64,000 nt of DNA, taken from assembly GCA_934643145.1 (NCBI GenBank), contig CAKUBM010000005.1, positions 33,233-97,232 of the forward strand. Direction: 5' to 3'. Below the pieces are notes generated by a model. The model did no database searches. It was not told the origin of the DNA and worked only from the letters and a program-made list of their open reading frames with translations. Position numbers and translations under genes: made by a program. Shown piece after piece: positions 7,829 through 17,848 of this stretch. The stretch's first letter is position 1. Every line of letters begins with the position of its first letter. Source of the DNA: an uncultured Collinsella sp. GTDB lineage: Bacteria > Actinomycetota > Coriobacteriia > Coriobacteriales > Coriobacteriaceae.

Positions 7829-8932
7829 TTATTGCATTTGGTACGGCGAAAGCATGGCCCGTTGCGAGCAGCTCGCGAACCAAACCGACACGAGCGCGAA
7901 CATGAAGCCGTTGGCAAAACCGTTGGCAAACTGCATCGCACCGCGCTTCCACCACAGCAGGCTGCGATGAAGCATACCGTCCGAAAGCACCATGAACAGG
8001 CCCATGGCAAACGGAATGAAGCACATCACGGCAAAGGCCGAGAACACGCCCGAAATGGCCGACAGCACCAAGAACGGCGCGATGATGCCCATGAGGTAAA
8101 AGCCGGTGCGCGCTTTGCCTTCCAGGCGCTCGGCCTCAACATGTGCACGGCCGACCAAGTCACCGCCCGAAGCACCGTTCGTGCCGGCGTGGCCCATGTT
8201 GGGGATACGCACTTCGTCTCCGTCGTGGGTGCCGGCGGGGAACTCGATCGTCTGCTCGGAGGTCACGCGGGTACGGCCGCTGCCACCGCAATCGGGGCAC
8301 GGGTCGGCCACGACCTTGCCGGAACCGCCGCACTCGGGACAGACCGACTGGAACGTGCCGGCGCCGAACAGGAAGGACAGGTCGACGTCAATATGGCCTC
8401 GACCGCCGCAGCTCGGACAGGTATGGGCATGCTCGGACGAAACGGAGCCCGATCCTCCGCAATGACCGCAAGTATCGTAATGCGCATAGCGCACGGTCTT
8501 ACGGGCGCCTTCCTTTGCCTCCTTGGCGTCGAGCTTAATGTCGACGACCACGTTGGCGCCGTTCTCGGGGTTGTAGGCAGCCTGACCGCGGCGCTGTTGC
8601 CCCCAAGCGCCACCGAAGGGAAAACCGCCCTCAAAGGGGTTGCCATAGCCTGTGCTGCCAGCATAGCCGCCACCATAGGGCGAAGCCGTCGGCGCACCGG
8701 CAAAGGGATTCCCCGAGCGCATGGCGTCGTAACGCGCGCGCTTCTGCTCATCCGAAAGCACGGCATAGGCCTCAGAGACCTCTTTAAACTTTTCCTCGGC
8801 ATCCGGCTCTTTATTCACGTCCGGATGGAGCTTGCGGGCCTTTTGCTGGAAGGCCCTTTGAATATCACGCGAGGTGGCGTCCTTGGAGACACCCAGAATC
8901 TCGTAGTAATCTTTTTCGTTCATCGTCGCCAT
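7829..8932 (-). CDS. Membrane-anchored DnaJ-like protein with zinc fingers and truncated substrate domain
   Basis: A 367-residue J-protein unlike a normal DnaJ. Residues 5-70 are a J domain with HPD at 36-38; 75-120 are Gly/Phe/Tyr-rich; 155-220 carry four zinc-finger repeats ([32 protein letters not shown]). Only a stub of one substrate-binding beta domain remains (about 222-265, with [13 protein letters not shown]), and then the chain turns hydrophobic: about 279-316 looks like two membrane segments and 335-355 a third. Dimerisation and second substrate domains are missing. It may recruit DnaK to the cytoplasmic face of the membrane. ATG at 8932 is preceded by AGGAGG; further in-frame starts exist on both sides. 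It sits between hemW and dnaJ. Confidence 0.85.
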   Translation of the reverse strand: MATMNEKDYYEILGVSKDATSRDIQRAFQQKARKLHPDVNKEPDAEEKFKEVSEAYAVLSDEQKRARYDAMRSGNPFAGAPTASPYGGGYAGSTGYGNPFEGGFPFGGAWGQQRRGQAAYNPENGANVVVDIKLDAKEAKEGARKTVRYAHYDTCGHCGGSGSVSSEHAHTCPSCGGRGHIDVDLSFLFGAGTFQSVCPECGGSGKVVADPCPDCGGSGRTRVTSEQTIEFPAGTHDGDEVRIPNMGHAGTNGASGGDLVGRAHVEAERLEGKARTGFYLMGIIAPFLVLSAISGVFSAFAVMCFIPFAMGLFMVLSDGMLHRSLLWWKRGAMQFANGFANGFMFALVSVWFASCSQRAMLSPYQMQ

Positions 8933-8990
8933 GCGCGGCAACCTCCTGCTCACAGCAGCGTATATATTGCGGTAATTCTACCCGAGCGGC

Positions 8991-10223
8991 CTAAGCTAGA
9001 CCCCAAAACAGCTCGAACAGAACATTTCCATCGAGCCAGCCCAAGTGAGTCGGCGCCAGATGGGCGCGGGTGCGACCCGCGATGACGTCGGCCGATGCGA
9101 CGGAGCCCACATAGGGATCGTCGGCGTCTGGCACCCACACGGCAAGTCCAAGCTCAAGAGCGCGGTCGCAAGCGGACACCAGTTCATCCACGGGAATTAC
9201 CCGCGCGGCACGCACCAGCAGATCGGACCCCACGCCGCGCGTCATGCGGCAGGCAAGCATCAGATCCTCGGCTGCCGCCTCGAGGCGAGACAGGAATTCA
9301 GCCTCAAACGCCGTGGCGGCATCGTCGCGCTGCACCAGACGTACGCGATACGCATCTCCACGAGAAGAAACGCCGGGGAAAAGCCCGGCCAAGCGATCAA
9401 AATCATCGGTATCGAGCATGCCGGCGGCAGAGCGACCTAGGCCCAAATAGCCCTGACCGGTCCAGTAAGCGATATTGTGGGCGCACTCATGCCCATCGAG
9501 GGCATAGCTCGCTACCTCGTAGGGGTGATAGTCGGCCGCACTCAGGCGATCGCGCGCCACATCCATGCAGGCGGCCTGAAAATCCTCATCGGGTTCCAGA
9601 GACTCGTCTCGGCACGCCATGCGATAGAGTGGCGTGCCTTCCTCGAGCGTGAGCGGATAGACCGACACGTGATGCGGGGCAGCCGCAAGCACGCCATCGA
9701 GCGTGCGTTGCCAACTCGCAGCCGTCTGTCCGGGAAGCCCGCACATAAGGTCGCACGACACGTCAAGCTCAGCGTCTTTGACCATCGCGATGGCCGCGAG
9801 GGCCCGCTCGGCATCGTGGATGCGGCCGATAGCGGCAAGCTCGTCATTATCGAGCGTTTGCACGCCAAGTGAAATGCGCGTGACACCCGCCACGGCAAGG
9901 GCTTCTGCAAGCTCGGCAGTCAGCGACTCAGGATTGGCCTCGCAGGTAAACTCAACGGGCTTACACCGCATGGAGATGCGCCGGGCAAGTTCCACCAGGC
10001 GCTCCCCCGCCAGCGACGGCGTGCCGCCGCCCACGTAGACGGTGCGGACCTGCTCGAGCGCCCCGGCGTCGCCAAAGGCATCGAGACGCGCGTACAGCCG
10101 CTCAAAATAGGCATCGAGCGCAGCATTCAGGTCGCACGGCGCAAAGCTGCGCGAGTCGAAGTCGCAGTAGCGGCACTTTTGAGCGCAAAACGGTACGTGC
10201 ACGTACAGCGCGGTAACGGCCAC
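8991..10223 (-). CDS. hemW: Radical SAM heme chaperone HemW (formerly HemN-like)
   Basis: HemW binds heme and is thought to deliver it to respiratory enzymes; it lacks true coproporphyrinogen dehydrogenase activity in studied cases. The cluster motif CAQKCRYCDF near residues 13-22 is the HemW form (CxxxCxYC followed by F), and GGGTPS follows at about 66. The GTG start at 10223 has GGAGG seven bases upstream and lies two bases after the dusB stop. Length, 410 residues, is normal. No heme biosynthesis gene is in the window. Confidence 0.9.
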   Translation of the reverse strand: MAVTALYVHVPFCAQKCRYCDFDSRSFAPCDLNAALDAYFERLYARLDAFGDAGALEQVRTVYVGGGTPSLAGERLVELARRISMRCKPVEFTCEANPESLTAELAEALAVAGVTRISLGVQTLDNDELAAIGRIHDAERALAAIAMVKDAELDVSCDLMCGLPGQTAASWQRTLDGVLAAAPHHVSVYPLTLEEGTPLYRMACRDESLEPDEDFQAACMDVARDRLSAADYHPYEVASYALDGHECAHNIAYWTGQGYLGLGRSAAGMLDTDDFDRLAGLFPGVSSRGDAYRVRLVQRDDAATAFEAEFLSRLEAAAEDLMLACRMTRGVGSDLLVRAARVIPVDELVSACDRALELGLAVWVPDADDPYVGSVASADVIAGRTRAHLAPTHLGWLDGNVLFELFWGLA

Positions 10224-10225
10224 CC

Positions 10226-11281
10226 TTAGGCCTCCAGCGGATGCGCGGGCACCGACTCGCCGGCGGCAAGCGCTGTCTCACAGGCCACCACATCGCGTTC
10301 GATATCATCGACCAGCGCCATAAACTCCTCATACGAGGAGCAGCGCACCACCTGAGCGCGCCAGGCGGCGGCATGGGGCATGCCTTTGAGATACCAGCTC
10401 GCGTACGTACGGGCACGCGACATGAGCGGCAACAGCTCGTGCGTGAGCGTCAGGTGCTCGCGCAGGGCGTCCAGGCGCTCGGCCGAGCTGCGCGACGGCA
10501 CCGGCGTGCCATCGAGCGCAAGGGCGCGCGCATCGCCAAACACCCACGGATTGCCGTAGATGCCGCGCGCGATAAACACCGCGCTGGCGCCCGAGCTGCT
10601 CAAATGTTCAGCCGCATCCTCGGCAGAGAACACATCGCCCGAACCGATTACGGGAATCTCAACGGCGTCAGCCACCTCATCGACCACCGACCAATCGGCC
10701 TGACCGGTATAGAGCTGCGTGGCGCAACGACCGTGAACGGCAACTGCGGCGGCACCGGCGCCCTCGAGCATCTGGGCAAACGTCGCGGCATTGCGGTCCT
10801 CGGCATAAAAGCCCTTGCGGATCTTGACGGTCACGGGCACATGCGCCGCACCCACCGCAGCCTCGACGATCTTCTCGGCCAGGTCGGGCGTACGCATAAG
10901 CGCCGAACCCTCGCCCTTGGTAACGACCTTGCGGGCCGGGCAGGCCATATTGATATCGATCAGCGACAGACGATCGCCCACGCGCTCCTCGACGGCAGCG
11001 ACGGCGCTCGCAAACTGATCGGGCTTGGAGCCAAAGAGCTGCACGCAAATCTGCTGCTCCTCGTCGGCAGGCAGCACCAGGCGCCAGGTCTTATTGCTGG
11101 CATAGGCAAGGCCGGCCACACTCACCATCTCGCTGTAGGCGAGCTGAGCACCGCGGCGACGGCACATGATGCGATAGGCAGGGTCGGTCACGCCTGCCAT
11201 AGGGGCCATGAGGAACGGCTGCTCGGCATAGGCGCCCAGCAGCCGCTTGCTGTATTCGGAAAGCGCCATGGACCTACTCAT
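10226..11281 (-). CDS. dus: tRNA-dihydrouridine synthase (Dus family)
   Basis: An FMN-dependent enzyme that reduces uridine to dihydrouridine in t[14 protein letters not shown] at the N-terminus, the catalytic-loop region [19 protein letters not shown] with its cysteine, and the later [11 protein letters not shown] phosphate-binding stretch identify the family; the NMACPARKV variant resembles DusB. Two starts are possible: ATG at 11281, which overlaps the end of lepA by 8 bases, or ATG at 11269 (MALSEYSK); neither has a clearly better ribosome site. Co-directional with lepA and hemW. Confidence 0.9.
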   Translation of the reverse strand: MSRSMALSEYSKRLLGAYAEQPFLMAPMAGVTDPAYRIMCRRRGAQLAYSEMVSVAGLAYASNKTWRLVLPADEEQQICVQLFGSKPDQFASAVAAVEERVGDRLSLIDINMACPARKVVTKGEGSALMRTPDLAEKIVEAAVGAAHVPVTVKIRKGFYAEDRNAATFAQMLEGAGAAAVAVHGRCATQLYTGQADWSVVDEVADAVEIPVIGSGDVFSAEDAAEHLSSSGASAVFIARGIYGNPWVFGDARALALDGTPVPSRSSAERLDALREHLTLTHELLPLMSRARTYASWYLKGMPHAAAWRAQVVRCSSYEEFMALVDDIERDVVACETALAAGESVPAHPLEA

Positions 11282-13085
11282 CCACCTTGAGGATCGCCAT
11301 AAAGGCCTCCTGCGGGACCTCGACCGAGCCGATGGCCTTCATGCGCTTCTTGCCCTCTTTCTGCTTCTCGAGCAGCTTGCGCTTACGCGAGATATCGCCG
11401 CCGTAGCACTTGGCCAAAACGTCCTTGCGACGGGCCTTAACGGTGGAGCGGGCGATGATCTTGTTGCCGATGGCACCCTGGATAGGCACCTCGAACAGCT
11501 GGCGCGGGATGATTTCCTTGAGCTTGTCGCACAGGCCGCGGGCCAGGCCATAGGCCTTGTCCTTGTGGACGATAAACGACAGCGCGTCCACCTCATCGCC
11601 CGAAAGCAGGATGTCGAGCTTGACGAGCTCGGAGGGACGGTACTCGTTGAACTCGTAGTCGAGCGAAGCATAGCCCTTGGTGCGGCTTTTGAGCTGATCA
11701 AAGAAGTCCAAGATGAGCTCGGCAAGCGGCATGTCAAAGCGCATCTCGACCGACTTGCTCGTCAGATGGATCATATCGGTCGTGATGCCGCGGTGCTCGA
11801 TGGCAAGCTGCATGACAGCGCCCGTGTACTCGGGCGGGCAGATGATCTTGGCCTTGAGGTAGGGCTCCTCGATACGCTCGATGCGCGTGGCCTCGGGAAG
11901 ATCCTGCGGGCTGCGGACATCGATCATCTCGCCATCGGTCTTGTAGACGTGATAGTCTACCGAGGGGCTCGTGGCAATGAGGTCCAGGTTGAACTCGCGC
12001 TCCAAGCGCTCCTTGACGACCTCCATGTGCAGCAGGCCCAAGAAGCCCACGCGGAAGCCAAAGCCCAGCGCCACCGACGTCTCGGGCTCCCATACCAACG
12101 ACGGATCGTTGACGTGCAGCTTGTCGAGAGCGTCGCGGAGGTTCTCGTAATCTTTATTGTCGATGGGGAACAAGCCCGTGTAGACCATGGGCTTGGCCTC
12201 GCGGTAGCCCGGAAGCGGCTCGGGGCAGGGGTTCGAGGCCCACGTGAGGGTATCGCCCACGCGCACGGCCTCGGGGTCCTTCAGGCCCGTGACCACGTAG
12301 CCCACCTCGCCAACGGTCAGCGCGTCGACCGGCGTCTCGGCGGGACGCTTGACGCCCACGCCGTCGACCAAGAAGTCGCCCTTTGCCTGCATCATGCGCA
12401 GGGTATCGCCCTTTTTGATAGAGCCGTCAAAGACGCGCACCGTGGCGACGACACCACGATACTCGTCGAAGTACGAATCCAGGATGAGTGCCTTGAGCGG
12501 CGCGTTCGCATCGCCCTTGGGCGGAGAGATCAAAAAGACAATGGACTCCAGCAGATCGTGGATGCCCTCGCCTGTCTTGCCCGAGACGCACACGGCATCA
12601 TCGGCAGGGATCGCCAGGTCATCCTCGATCTCGGTCTTAACCTCATCGGGATGGGCCGAGGGCAGGTCGATCTTGTTGATGGCCGGCACAATGTCCAGAT
12701 TGGCGTTCATGGCGAGCGTCGCGTTGGAGACGGTCTGCGCCTCGACGCCCTGCGTGGCGTCGACGACGAGCACCGCGCCCTCGCAGGCGGCCAGAGAACG
12801 CGAGACCTCGTAAGTAAAGTCAACGTGGCCCGGCGTATCGATCAGATTGAACTGATACGTCTCACCATCGTCGGCGTCATAGGAAACGCGGACGGCATTG
12901 GACTTGATCGTAATGCCGCGCTCGCGCTCGATATCCATGGTGTCGAGCAGCTGCGACTCCATGTCGCGTTCGTCGACGGTATGGGTGAGCTCGAGGATGC
13001 GGTCACTGATCGTGGACTTGCCATGGTCGATGTGCGCAACAATCGAGAAGTTGCGGATGTGGGAAATGTCAATTGAAGTATTCAT
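11274..13085 (-). CDS. lepA: Elongation factor 4 (LepA)
   Basis: A ribosome-bound translational GTPase that back-translocates or aids 30S biogenesis. At the start, [17 protein letters not shown] contains the P-loop; DTPGHVDF and NKIDLP follow, and the C-terminal LepA-specific domain ends in [14 protein letters not shown]. An in-frame extension upstream runs into the rpsT terminator and is not credible; the ATG at 13085 gives 603 residues, the normal length. No Shine-Dalgarno is visible, but a TAAGAT box lies seven bases before the ATG, suggesting a leaderless mRNA. Confidence 0.96.
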   Translation of the reverse strand: MNTSIDISHIRNFSIVAHIDHGKSTISDRILELTHTVDERDMESQLLDTMDIERERGITIKSNAVRVSYDADDGETYQFNLIDTPGHVDFTYEVSRSLAACEGAVLVVDATQGVEAQTVSNATLAMNANLDIVPAINKIDLPSAHPDEVKTEIEDDLAIPADDAVCVSGKTGEGIHDLLESIVFLISPPKGDANAPLKALILDSYFDEYRGVVATVRVFDGSIKKGDTLRMMQAKGDFLVDGVGVKRPAETPVDALTVGEVGYVVTGLKDPEAVRVGDTLTWASNPCPEPLPGYREAKPMVYTGLFPIDNKDYENLRDALDKLHVNDPSLVWEPETSVALGFGFRVGFLGLLHMEVVKERLEREFNLDLIATSPSVDYHVYKTDGEMIDVRSPQDLPEATRIERIEEPYLKAKIICPPEYTGAVMQLAIEHRGITTDMIHLTSKSVEMRFDMPLAELILDFFDQLKSRTKGYASLDYEFNEYRPSELVKLDILLSGDEVDALSFIVHKDKAYGLARGLCDKLKEIIPRQLFEVPIQGAIGNKIIARSTVKARRKDVLAKCYGGDISRKRKLLEKQKEGKKRMKAIGSVEVPQEAFMAILKVDE

Positions 13086-13092
13086 GCGGACT

Positions 13093-13098
13093 ATCTTA
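13093..13098 (-). promoter_or_regulatory. Candidate -10 box for a leaderless lepA transcript
   Basis: TAAGAT on the minus strand ends seven bases before the lepA ATG, and the upstream rpsT terminator cuts off read-through. Transcription would start at or next to the ATG. No ribosome binding site is present between box and start. Confidence 0.4.
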
Positions 13099-13110
13099 CC
13101 CGAGCGGTAC

Positions 13111-13147
13111 AAAAAATGGAGCCTGTTCCATAAAACAGGCTCCATTT
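13111..13147 (-). terminator. Intrinsic terminator after rpsT
   Basis: A 14-bp perfect stem (AAATGGAGCCTGTT with AACAGGCTCCATTT) and a six-base loop, followed on the minus strand by a T run. It lies 34 bases after the rpsT stop and just before the lepA promoter. Confidence 0.88.
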
Positions 13148-13181
13148 ATGCGCGTAATCTGTGTGGTGTGAAATTTACAAC

Positions 13182-13448
13182 TTAGGCGTTGATGCCGTTC
13201 ACGAGCTTAGCAAGACCGGACTTGCGGTTGGAAGCCTGGTTCTTGTGAATGACATGCTTGGCAGCAGCCATGTCAAGACGCTTGGTGACGGTCTTGAGGG
13301 CAGCCTGGGCCTTCTCGGCGTCGCCCTCGGCGACGGCGGACTGGACGTGCTTGGTCAGAGTCTTGAGCTCGGACTTGACAGCCTTGTTACGCATGCGAGC
13401 TGCCTCATTGGTGCGGATACGCTTCTTCTGAGACTTGATGTTTGCCAC
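13182..13448 (-). CDS. rpsT: 30S ribosomal protein S20
   Basis: S20 is a primary 16S rRNA-binding protein made mostly of helices. The 88-residue product begins (V/M)[21 protein letters not shown], the standard S20 opening, and ends [11 protein letters not shown]. The start is GTG at 13448, with AAAGGA nine bases upstream; longer frames upstream are not homologous. It is a single-gene unit with its own extended -10 promoter and a strong terminator. Confidence 0.97.
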   Translation of the reverse strand: MANIKSQKKRIRTNEAARMRNKAVKSELKTLTKHVQSAVAEGDAEKAQAALKTVTKRLDMAAAKHVIHKNQASNRKSGLAKLVNGINA

Positions 13449-13524
13449 TTCTGGAGTTCCTTTCGAGTTCCTTGCAAAAAAATGTATGACACCTCTGAGA
13501 CACGGTGAGGTCATGCAAGCGCCT

Positions 13525-13533
13525 ACTATAGCA
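13525..13533 (-). promoter_or_regulatory. Extended -10 promoter element of rpsT
   Basis: TGCTATAGT on the minus strand, about 77 bases upstream of the rpsT start. The identical nonamer occurs upstream of rpmB on the other strand. No convincing -35 box is seen at 17 bases, consistent with an extended -10 promoter. Confidence 0.45.
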
Positions 13534-13582
13534 CGCTCCCCTGCAAAGGGATAGAACGAATTTGTCAAATATGCAGGTATCA

Positions 13583-14545
13583 TCACGATTTTCTCAAGAT
13601 GTCCGTAATCCAGAGCAAAAGCGCGGTCTCGGAATTGGCCGAGCCCTTGAGCGCGAGCTCCACGTCCACGGCACCTTCGAGCGCGGCAACGAGTTCTGCC
13701 ATCGAATACCGACGCGCCCAGGTAAGGTGGTTCTTGACCTGCCAAGACTGGAGCTTGAGCGTTGCAGCAAGCTCACGCCCCTGTCCGCGTGCATCGAGTG
13801 CCTTGGCGACGATCAGCTCGCGGATGCGCCCGCACAGCAGCGTGTAGGTCCACACGTAGCTCTTGGAGGGCAGCAGTTTAAAGAGCTCGAGCGAACGGCG
13901 CATGTCGCGGGCCGAGACGGCGTTGAGGAAGTCCCAGGGCTGAACCTCGGCCGTACGCACGATCCAACGCTCCACATCGGCAAGCTCAATCTGGGACGCC
14001 TCGACCATCTGGGCGAGCTTTGCCAGGTCGTTATCGAGCATGCGGGTGTTTTCGCCCGAACGCGAGACGAGCTCCTCAGCCGCGGCCGTCGAGATAGACT
14101 TGCCGTGCTGCGTCGCCATCTGCTGCACGCGGCGCGGCAGCTCCCAGCGCTTGGTGCCCGAGCAATCGATCACGGCCTTCTTATCGAGCTTTGCGACCGC
14201 CTTATACAGGCGAGTGTTCTTGGCAAGTGAGTCGGCGATGATGAGGCAGACCGTCGTAGGACTGGGACTTGCGAGGTATTCGACGAGCGGCTCTGAAACC
14301 GACTTGGCGAGCTTTGAGCAGCCGTCGAGGATTACCAGACGAAACTCGCTACCCATGGGAAAAGTATTGAGCGAGCCGATGATCGACTCGATATCGGGGT
14401 CCTTGGACATGTCGCGCTCGTCGAGGTTGAACTCGACCATGCCCGACTTTTCCAAGCGAGCCTTCATACGCGAGACGGCGTGGTCGCGCTTGACTCCGTC
14501 GGTACCGACGATCAGATATGCCGGCAGCAGACTGTTTTCAGACAT
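13583..14545 (-). CDS. holA: DNA polymerase III subunit delta
   Basis: The delta subunit of the clamp loader opens the beta sliding clamp. The 320-residue protein has the expected degenerate AAA+ fold: an N-terminal [20 protein letters not shown] strand-loop without a functional Walker A, the [12 protein letters not shown] strand, and the C-terminal collar domain with [11 protein letters not shown] and a typical [14 protein letters not shown] ending. Start ATG has GAGGGGAG four bases upstream. It stands between rpsT and comEC, the order comEA-comEC-holA-rpsT being common in Gram-positive bacteria. Confidence 0.93.
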   Translation of the reverse strand: MSENSLLPAYLIVGTDGVKRDHAVSRMKARLEKSGMVEFNLDERDMSKDPDIESIIGSLNTFPMGSEFRLVILDGCSKLAKSVSEPLVEYLASPSPTTVCLIIADSLAKNTRLYKAVAKLDKKAVIDCSGTKRWELPRRVQQMATQHGKSISTAAAEELVSRSGENTRMLDNDLAKLAQMVEASQIELADVERWIVRTAEVQPWDFLNAVSARDMRRSLELFKLLPSKSYVWTYTLLCGRIRELIVAKALDARGQGRELAATLKLQSWQVKNHLTWARRYSMAELVAALEGAVDVELALKGSANSETALLLWITDILRKS

Positions 14546-14585
14546 CGCGCTCCCCTCTCACAGGCCCTCTAATTCGTACCACGCC

Positions 14586-14615
14586 ATTCTAGCCCAGGGA
14601 CCTACGGCGCGCCAA
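14586..14615 (-). promoter_or_regulatory. Candidate promoter for holA
   Basis: TTGGCG, 18 bases, TAGAAT on the minus strand in the 78-base gap between the comEC stop and holA, placing the start about 35 bases before the holA ATG. Confidence 0.4.
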
Positions 14616-14623
14616 CGACGTCG

Positions 14624-16927
14624 CTACGGTCGCCGGCATCGCATCGCAAAGCCCTTCGCGGTCGGCGTGACGGTAATGTCACCGCGCTCGATCGTGCACG
14701 CAAACGCGCCGCCAGCAGCTTTCACGGCATCGCGGCAGGCATCCGACGGATGACCGTAGCGGTTACCCTCGCCGGCGCTCGCAATGGAGAGTTCGGGCTT
14801 TAAGACATCCAGCAGCTCGCCGTCGACCGAGACCTTAGAGCCGTGATGTCCAAGCTTAAGGACATCGATGTCCCCCACTTCCCGTGCAAACTCGCGCTCT
14901 TGATCGAGCTCGGCGTCACCGGTTAGGAGCATACGCAGGCTCTTGCCTTCCTGAGCATAGGAGAGCAGCAGGACAAGCGAGTCTTCGTTGCCCTCGCCAT
15001 CCACGGACTCGAATGGCCACATCACGCGGGCGCAAAATGCGCCAATGTCAACGGTATCTCCACGCCGCACCTGCCGATACTCCACGCCAGATCGGTTCAG
15101 TACCTCGGCAGGGGCATCCTCCAGCGCATTCGCCGCCACGGCAATGGTTCCAACCGAAAACTGTTCCAACACGTCAGGTAGACCGCCCCAGTGATCCTCG
15201 TCCCAATGCGTTACAAAAACGGCATCGATATGATGAACGTTGTTGCGCACCAATGCCGTCACCACACGCTCGTCGAGCCCACAGTCGACGAGCGCCACGG
15301 CACCGCCTTGGCGAATAAGAATGGCATCAGCCTGGCCAACATCGAGAATCGTCACCGAAGGTGGAGCGAATCGATCCCAGTAGACGTAGGGGACGACCGC
15401 CGTGAGAGCCAAGCACAGCAACCCTACAGCCATGGGGCGAGCGCGGGGTCGTGGCCACCATACCAAGAGAGCCGTCAAAGAAAGCGGCACCACGTATACC
15501 CAAACGGAATCGGGCGATACGCTCACGGACGCACCCGGCACGGCTGCGAAGAGCTGCTCAAAGAACAGCGCGCAGCGCGCGGCAACTATGGGCACCACAA
15601 GCGCCCAGGGTCGCAACAGGGGCACGAGCGAGCACGGCGCCAGCACAATCGAAACAGCAAGCAACACGCTCACCACCGGGCCGATCACGGCATTTGCAAT
15701 CGGGGCAATAAGCGAAAAAGTTCCGAATGCGGGAACGGTGATGGGAAGCGTTGCCAGCTGCGAGCAGAGCGTGACGGAAAGTATACCGGCAATGCCCGCC
15801 GGCACGCCCAACTCGCCCAAAGCGTAGGTGGCATACGGGCAAAAGCACAGGATGGCAAAGACGCTGGCACACGAAAGCTGAAAGCCCATCTCGAACAGCA
15901 CCGTTGGACGGAGTAGCAAAAAAATCGACATGGTCACAAAGAGCGCCGAGATGCCGTGGCGGCAACGCCCGGCACCGTTGGCGACAAGCGTCGCGAACAC
16001 CATGCAGCACGCACGAACAGCCGAGGGCGATGCACCTGTAAAGGCGGCGTAGGCCACAAGCGTTGCCGCCAAAAGCGCCCGCTGCAGCCCACGCGAGCAA
16101 CGAGTCATTTGTAAAGCGCTCTCGATTTCAAAGCCCACGATAGCCAGATGACTACCCGAAACAGCAATGAGATGCGCCGTTCCCGTCACCGAAAACCATT
16201 CGCCCGCCGGCTGAGCGCGCAGCTCGGACGAACGTCCGCAGACAACGCCGGCAATGAGCGAGCGCGCCGGATCAGTCGCGGGAGCAATGGCGGCAAGCAG
16301 CTCATTTCGCAGCCGAAGCAACGGCCCTGGAGAGCCCCCATCGATCGACACAATCCGGACAGCCTTAACCTTGCGCAGCTCACCCCGAAGCACGCGCGAA
16401 CGCCCATACGCATCATTCTCGAAGCGCGAAACGCGGCCGATGACACGCACGCGCGACCCAGCACTGAGCTCGCGATCGCACGATAATCGAACGGCACCCA
16501 CGCGCCAACCGACCGCGATCGCGTCACAGGTATAGGAATACGCATCGTCGTTGATAGACGGATCGCCCTGCACCACAAACTCAAGACTGCTTGCAGCCCG
16601 TCCATCCAGAGCGTTGGAAGCTCGGAGGGCACCTATCGCCCACCCCGCGGACACGATCGCTCCCGCCACGAGTCCGACCGCCGCGGCATACAGACATCGC
16701 TTCCATCGCACAAGACGCATGCAAGACCGAGCCAATACGACGAACACCACAGCCACAACGGGAATGCCCCAGAGTAACGTGACGGAAGTCAGTCCTTCTC
16801 CCAGTAGCGCATCAGCCGCCACGTTAAGCACCAAGCCGCAACTCGCACACAAGCCGGCACAAAGGGCCATCGTCCACGGCAACAATGGCCGTGGAGGCAT
16901 CACGTGCTCACGCTCGGTCGCACTCAT
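14624..16927 (-). CDS. comEC: DNA uptake channel protein ComEC/Rec2
   Basis: ComEC forms the membrane channel that takes in single-stranded DNA during natural transformation. The 767-residue protein has N-terminal hydrophobic segments and an OB-like DUF4131 domain (about 60-190), the multi-spanning Competence domain beginning near GTAHLIAVSGSHLAIVG, and a C-terminal metallo-beta-lactamase-like domain with ILDVGQADAILI and the metal motif THWDEDHWGG; all look intact. The ATG at 16927 overlaps the comEA stop as ATGA, giving translational coupling. Whether this organism also has the pilus genes needed for DNA capture cannot be seen here. Confidence 0.94.
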   Translation of the reverse strand: MSATEREHVMPPRPLLPWTMALCAGLCASCGLVLNVAADALLGEGLTSVTLLWGIPVVAVVFVVLARSCMRLVRWKRCLYAAAVGLVAGAIVSAGWAIGALRASNALDGRAASSLEFVVQGDPSINDDAYSYTCDAIAVGWRVGAVRLSCDRELSAGSRVRVIGRVSRFENDAYGRSRVLRGELRKVKAVRIVSIDGGSPGPLLRLRNELLAAIAPATDPARSLIAGVVCGRSSELRAQPAGEWFSVTGTAHLIAVSGSHLAIVGFEIESALQMTRCSRGLQRALLAATLVAYAAFTGASPSAVRACCMVFATLVANGAGRCRHGISALFVTMSIFLLLRPTVLFEMGFQLSCASVFAILCFCPYATYALGELGVPAGIAGILSVTLCSQLATLPITVPAFGTFSLIAPIANAVIGPVVSVLLAVSIVLAPCSLVPLLRPWALVVPIVAARCALFFEQLFAAVPGASVSVSPDSVWVYVVPLSLTALLVWWPRPRARPMAVGLLCLALTAVVPYVYWDRFAPPSVTILDVGQADAILIRQGGAVALVDCGLDERVVTALVRNNVHHIDAVFVTHWDEDHWGGLPDVLEQFSVGTIAVAANALEDAPAEVLNRSGVEYRQVRRGDTVDIGAFCARVMWPFESVDGEGNEDSLVLLLSYAQEGKSLRMLLTGDAELDQEREFAREVGDIDVLKLGHHGSKVSVDGELLDVLKPELSIASAGEGNRYGHPSDACRDAVKAAGGAFACTIERGDITVTPTAKGFAMRCRRP

Positions 16928-17634
16928 ACGCAGATGCAATCTTTGATTTTGGCGAGTTTCTTCTCGCCGATTCCCGACACACGCATCAGGTCGTCGACCG
17001 AGGCAAAAGCGCCGTTTTGGGTCCGCTCGTCGATAATCGACTGGGCCATAGAGGGACCGATGCCCGAAAGCGTCTGCAATTCTGCCGCGCTTGCCGTATT
17101 GATGTTCACAAGCCCCGACGAAGCGCCCGTGCCCGATGCCGCAGCGGTGCCGCCATCGGCCCCGCCAGCCGCCAAAGCCGCCTGCTGCTCCCCCACTGTC
17201 GGCACATAGATCTTTTGTCCATCCGTGACTTTCGAAGCACGGTTAAGCCCCGTCACATCCGCCTCTGCCGTTAGCCCTCCGGCAGCATCAATCGCCTGGG
17301 ATACCCGCGCTCCATCTTGAAGCCGATACACGCCCGGGGATGCAACGGCACCATCTACATCGACGTACACCTCCGTTTCGGCAGACGCCTTAGACGAAGA
17401 TCCATCGGATGCATCGTCCAAAGCATCGCCGGACCCCGGCTCCGCCGATGGACCCGAGTCCTCAACGCGCTCAAACGAAACATTGCCGGAGCGGTCACCA
17501 AAGCTCGCCATCGCCAAGCCGCTCGCCATCGCAATGGCGACGAGCATCGCCACGACTACCGCCTTATGCCCGAGTACCTTGCCCGCCCAGCGGTCCATTC
17601 GTTTGACCCGTTCGTGTTGTTCGCGCTGCGCCAT
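16924..17634 (-). CDS. comEA: DNA-binding competence protein ComEA
   Basis: ComEA is the membrane-anchored DNA receptor that passes DNA to ComEC. The 236-residue protein has a short cytoplasmic head, one membrane segment (about 27-45), an acidic Ser/Glu/Asp linker, an SLBB domain (about 90-150) and a C-terminal helix-hairpin-helix pair (about 172-236: NINTASAAELQTLSGIGPSMA and VSGIGEKKLAKI). It is first in the comEA-comEC operon. A 13-base palindrome lies about 70 bases upstream, the only candidate operator. Confidence 0.94.
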   Translation of the reverse strand: MAQREQHERVKRMDRWAGKVLGHKAVVVAMLVAIAMASGLAMASFGDRSGNVSFERVEDSGPSAEPGSGDALDDASDGSSSKASAETEVYVDVDGAVASPGVYRLQDGARVSQAIDAAGGLTAEADVTGLNRASKVTDGQKIYVPTVGEQQAALAAGGADGGTAAASGTGASSGLVNINTASAAELQTLSGIGPSMAQSIIDERTQNGAFASVDDLMRVSGIGEKKLAKIKDCICV

Positions 17635-17701
17635 AGCAAAAACCTCCCAACACCATCGTGTCAGGAAATCGCAGCCGAGCGAACCGCTCGGGCAAACCAG
17701 T

Positions 17702-17714
17702 TTTGACGGTCAAA
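17702..17714. promoter_or_regulatory. 13-base palindrome upstream of comEA
   Basis: TTTGAC-G-GTCAAA is a perfect inverted repeat 68 bases upstream of the comEA start, in the only stretch of that gap rich in A and T. A second GC-rich inverted repeat lies at about 17675-17693. Binding of a regulator is inference. Confidence 0.3.
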
Positions 17715-17803
17715 CCAAAAGCTGACCAAAACCTTGCGCAAACATGTCCATTTATTCAGTCACACGTCAGCGAATGAACATTTTGATATTGTTTACCCAG
17801 ATA

Positions 17804-17840
17804 ACAAAAAAACCGACAATACAAACGTACCGTCGGTTTA
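17804..17840 (-). terminator. Intrinsic terminator after thiI
   Basis: AAACCGAC and GTCGGTTT form an 8-bp stem followed on the minus strand by seven T. It lies 9 bases beyond the thiI stop and ends the mihF-gmk-rpoZ-thiI unit. Confidence 0.85.
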
Positions 17841-17848
17841 TGCAGGAA

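Noticed and set aside
11247..13076. 609-codon open frame on the plus strand opposite lepA
   Set aside because: lepA is unmistakable on the other strand; high GC at third codon positions keeps the antisense frame open, and the translation shows no family motif.
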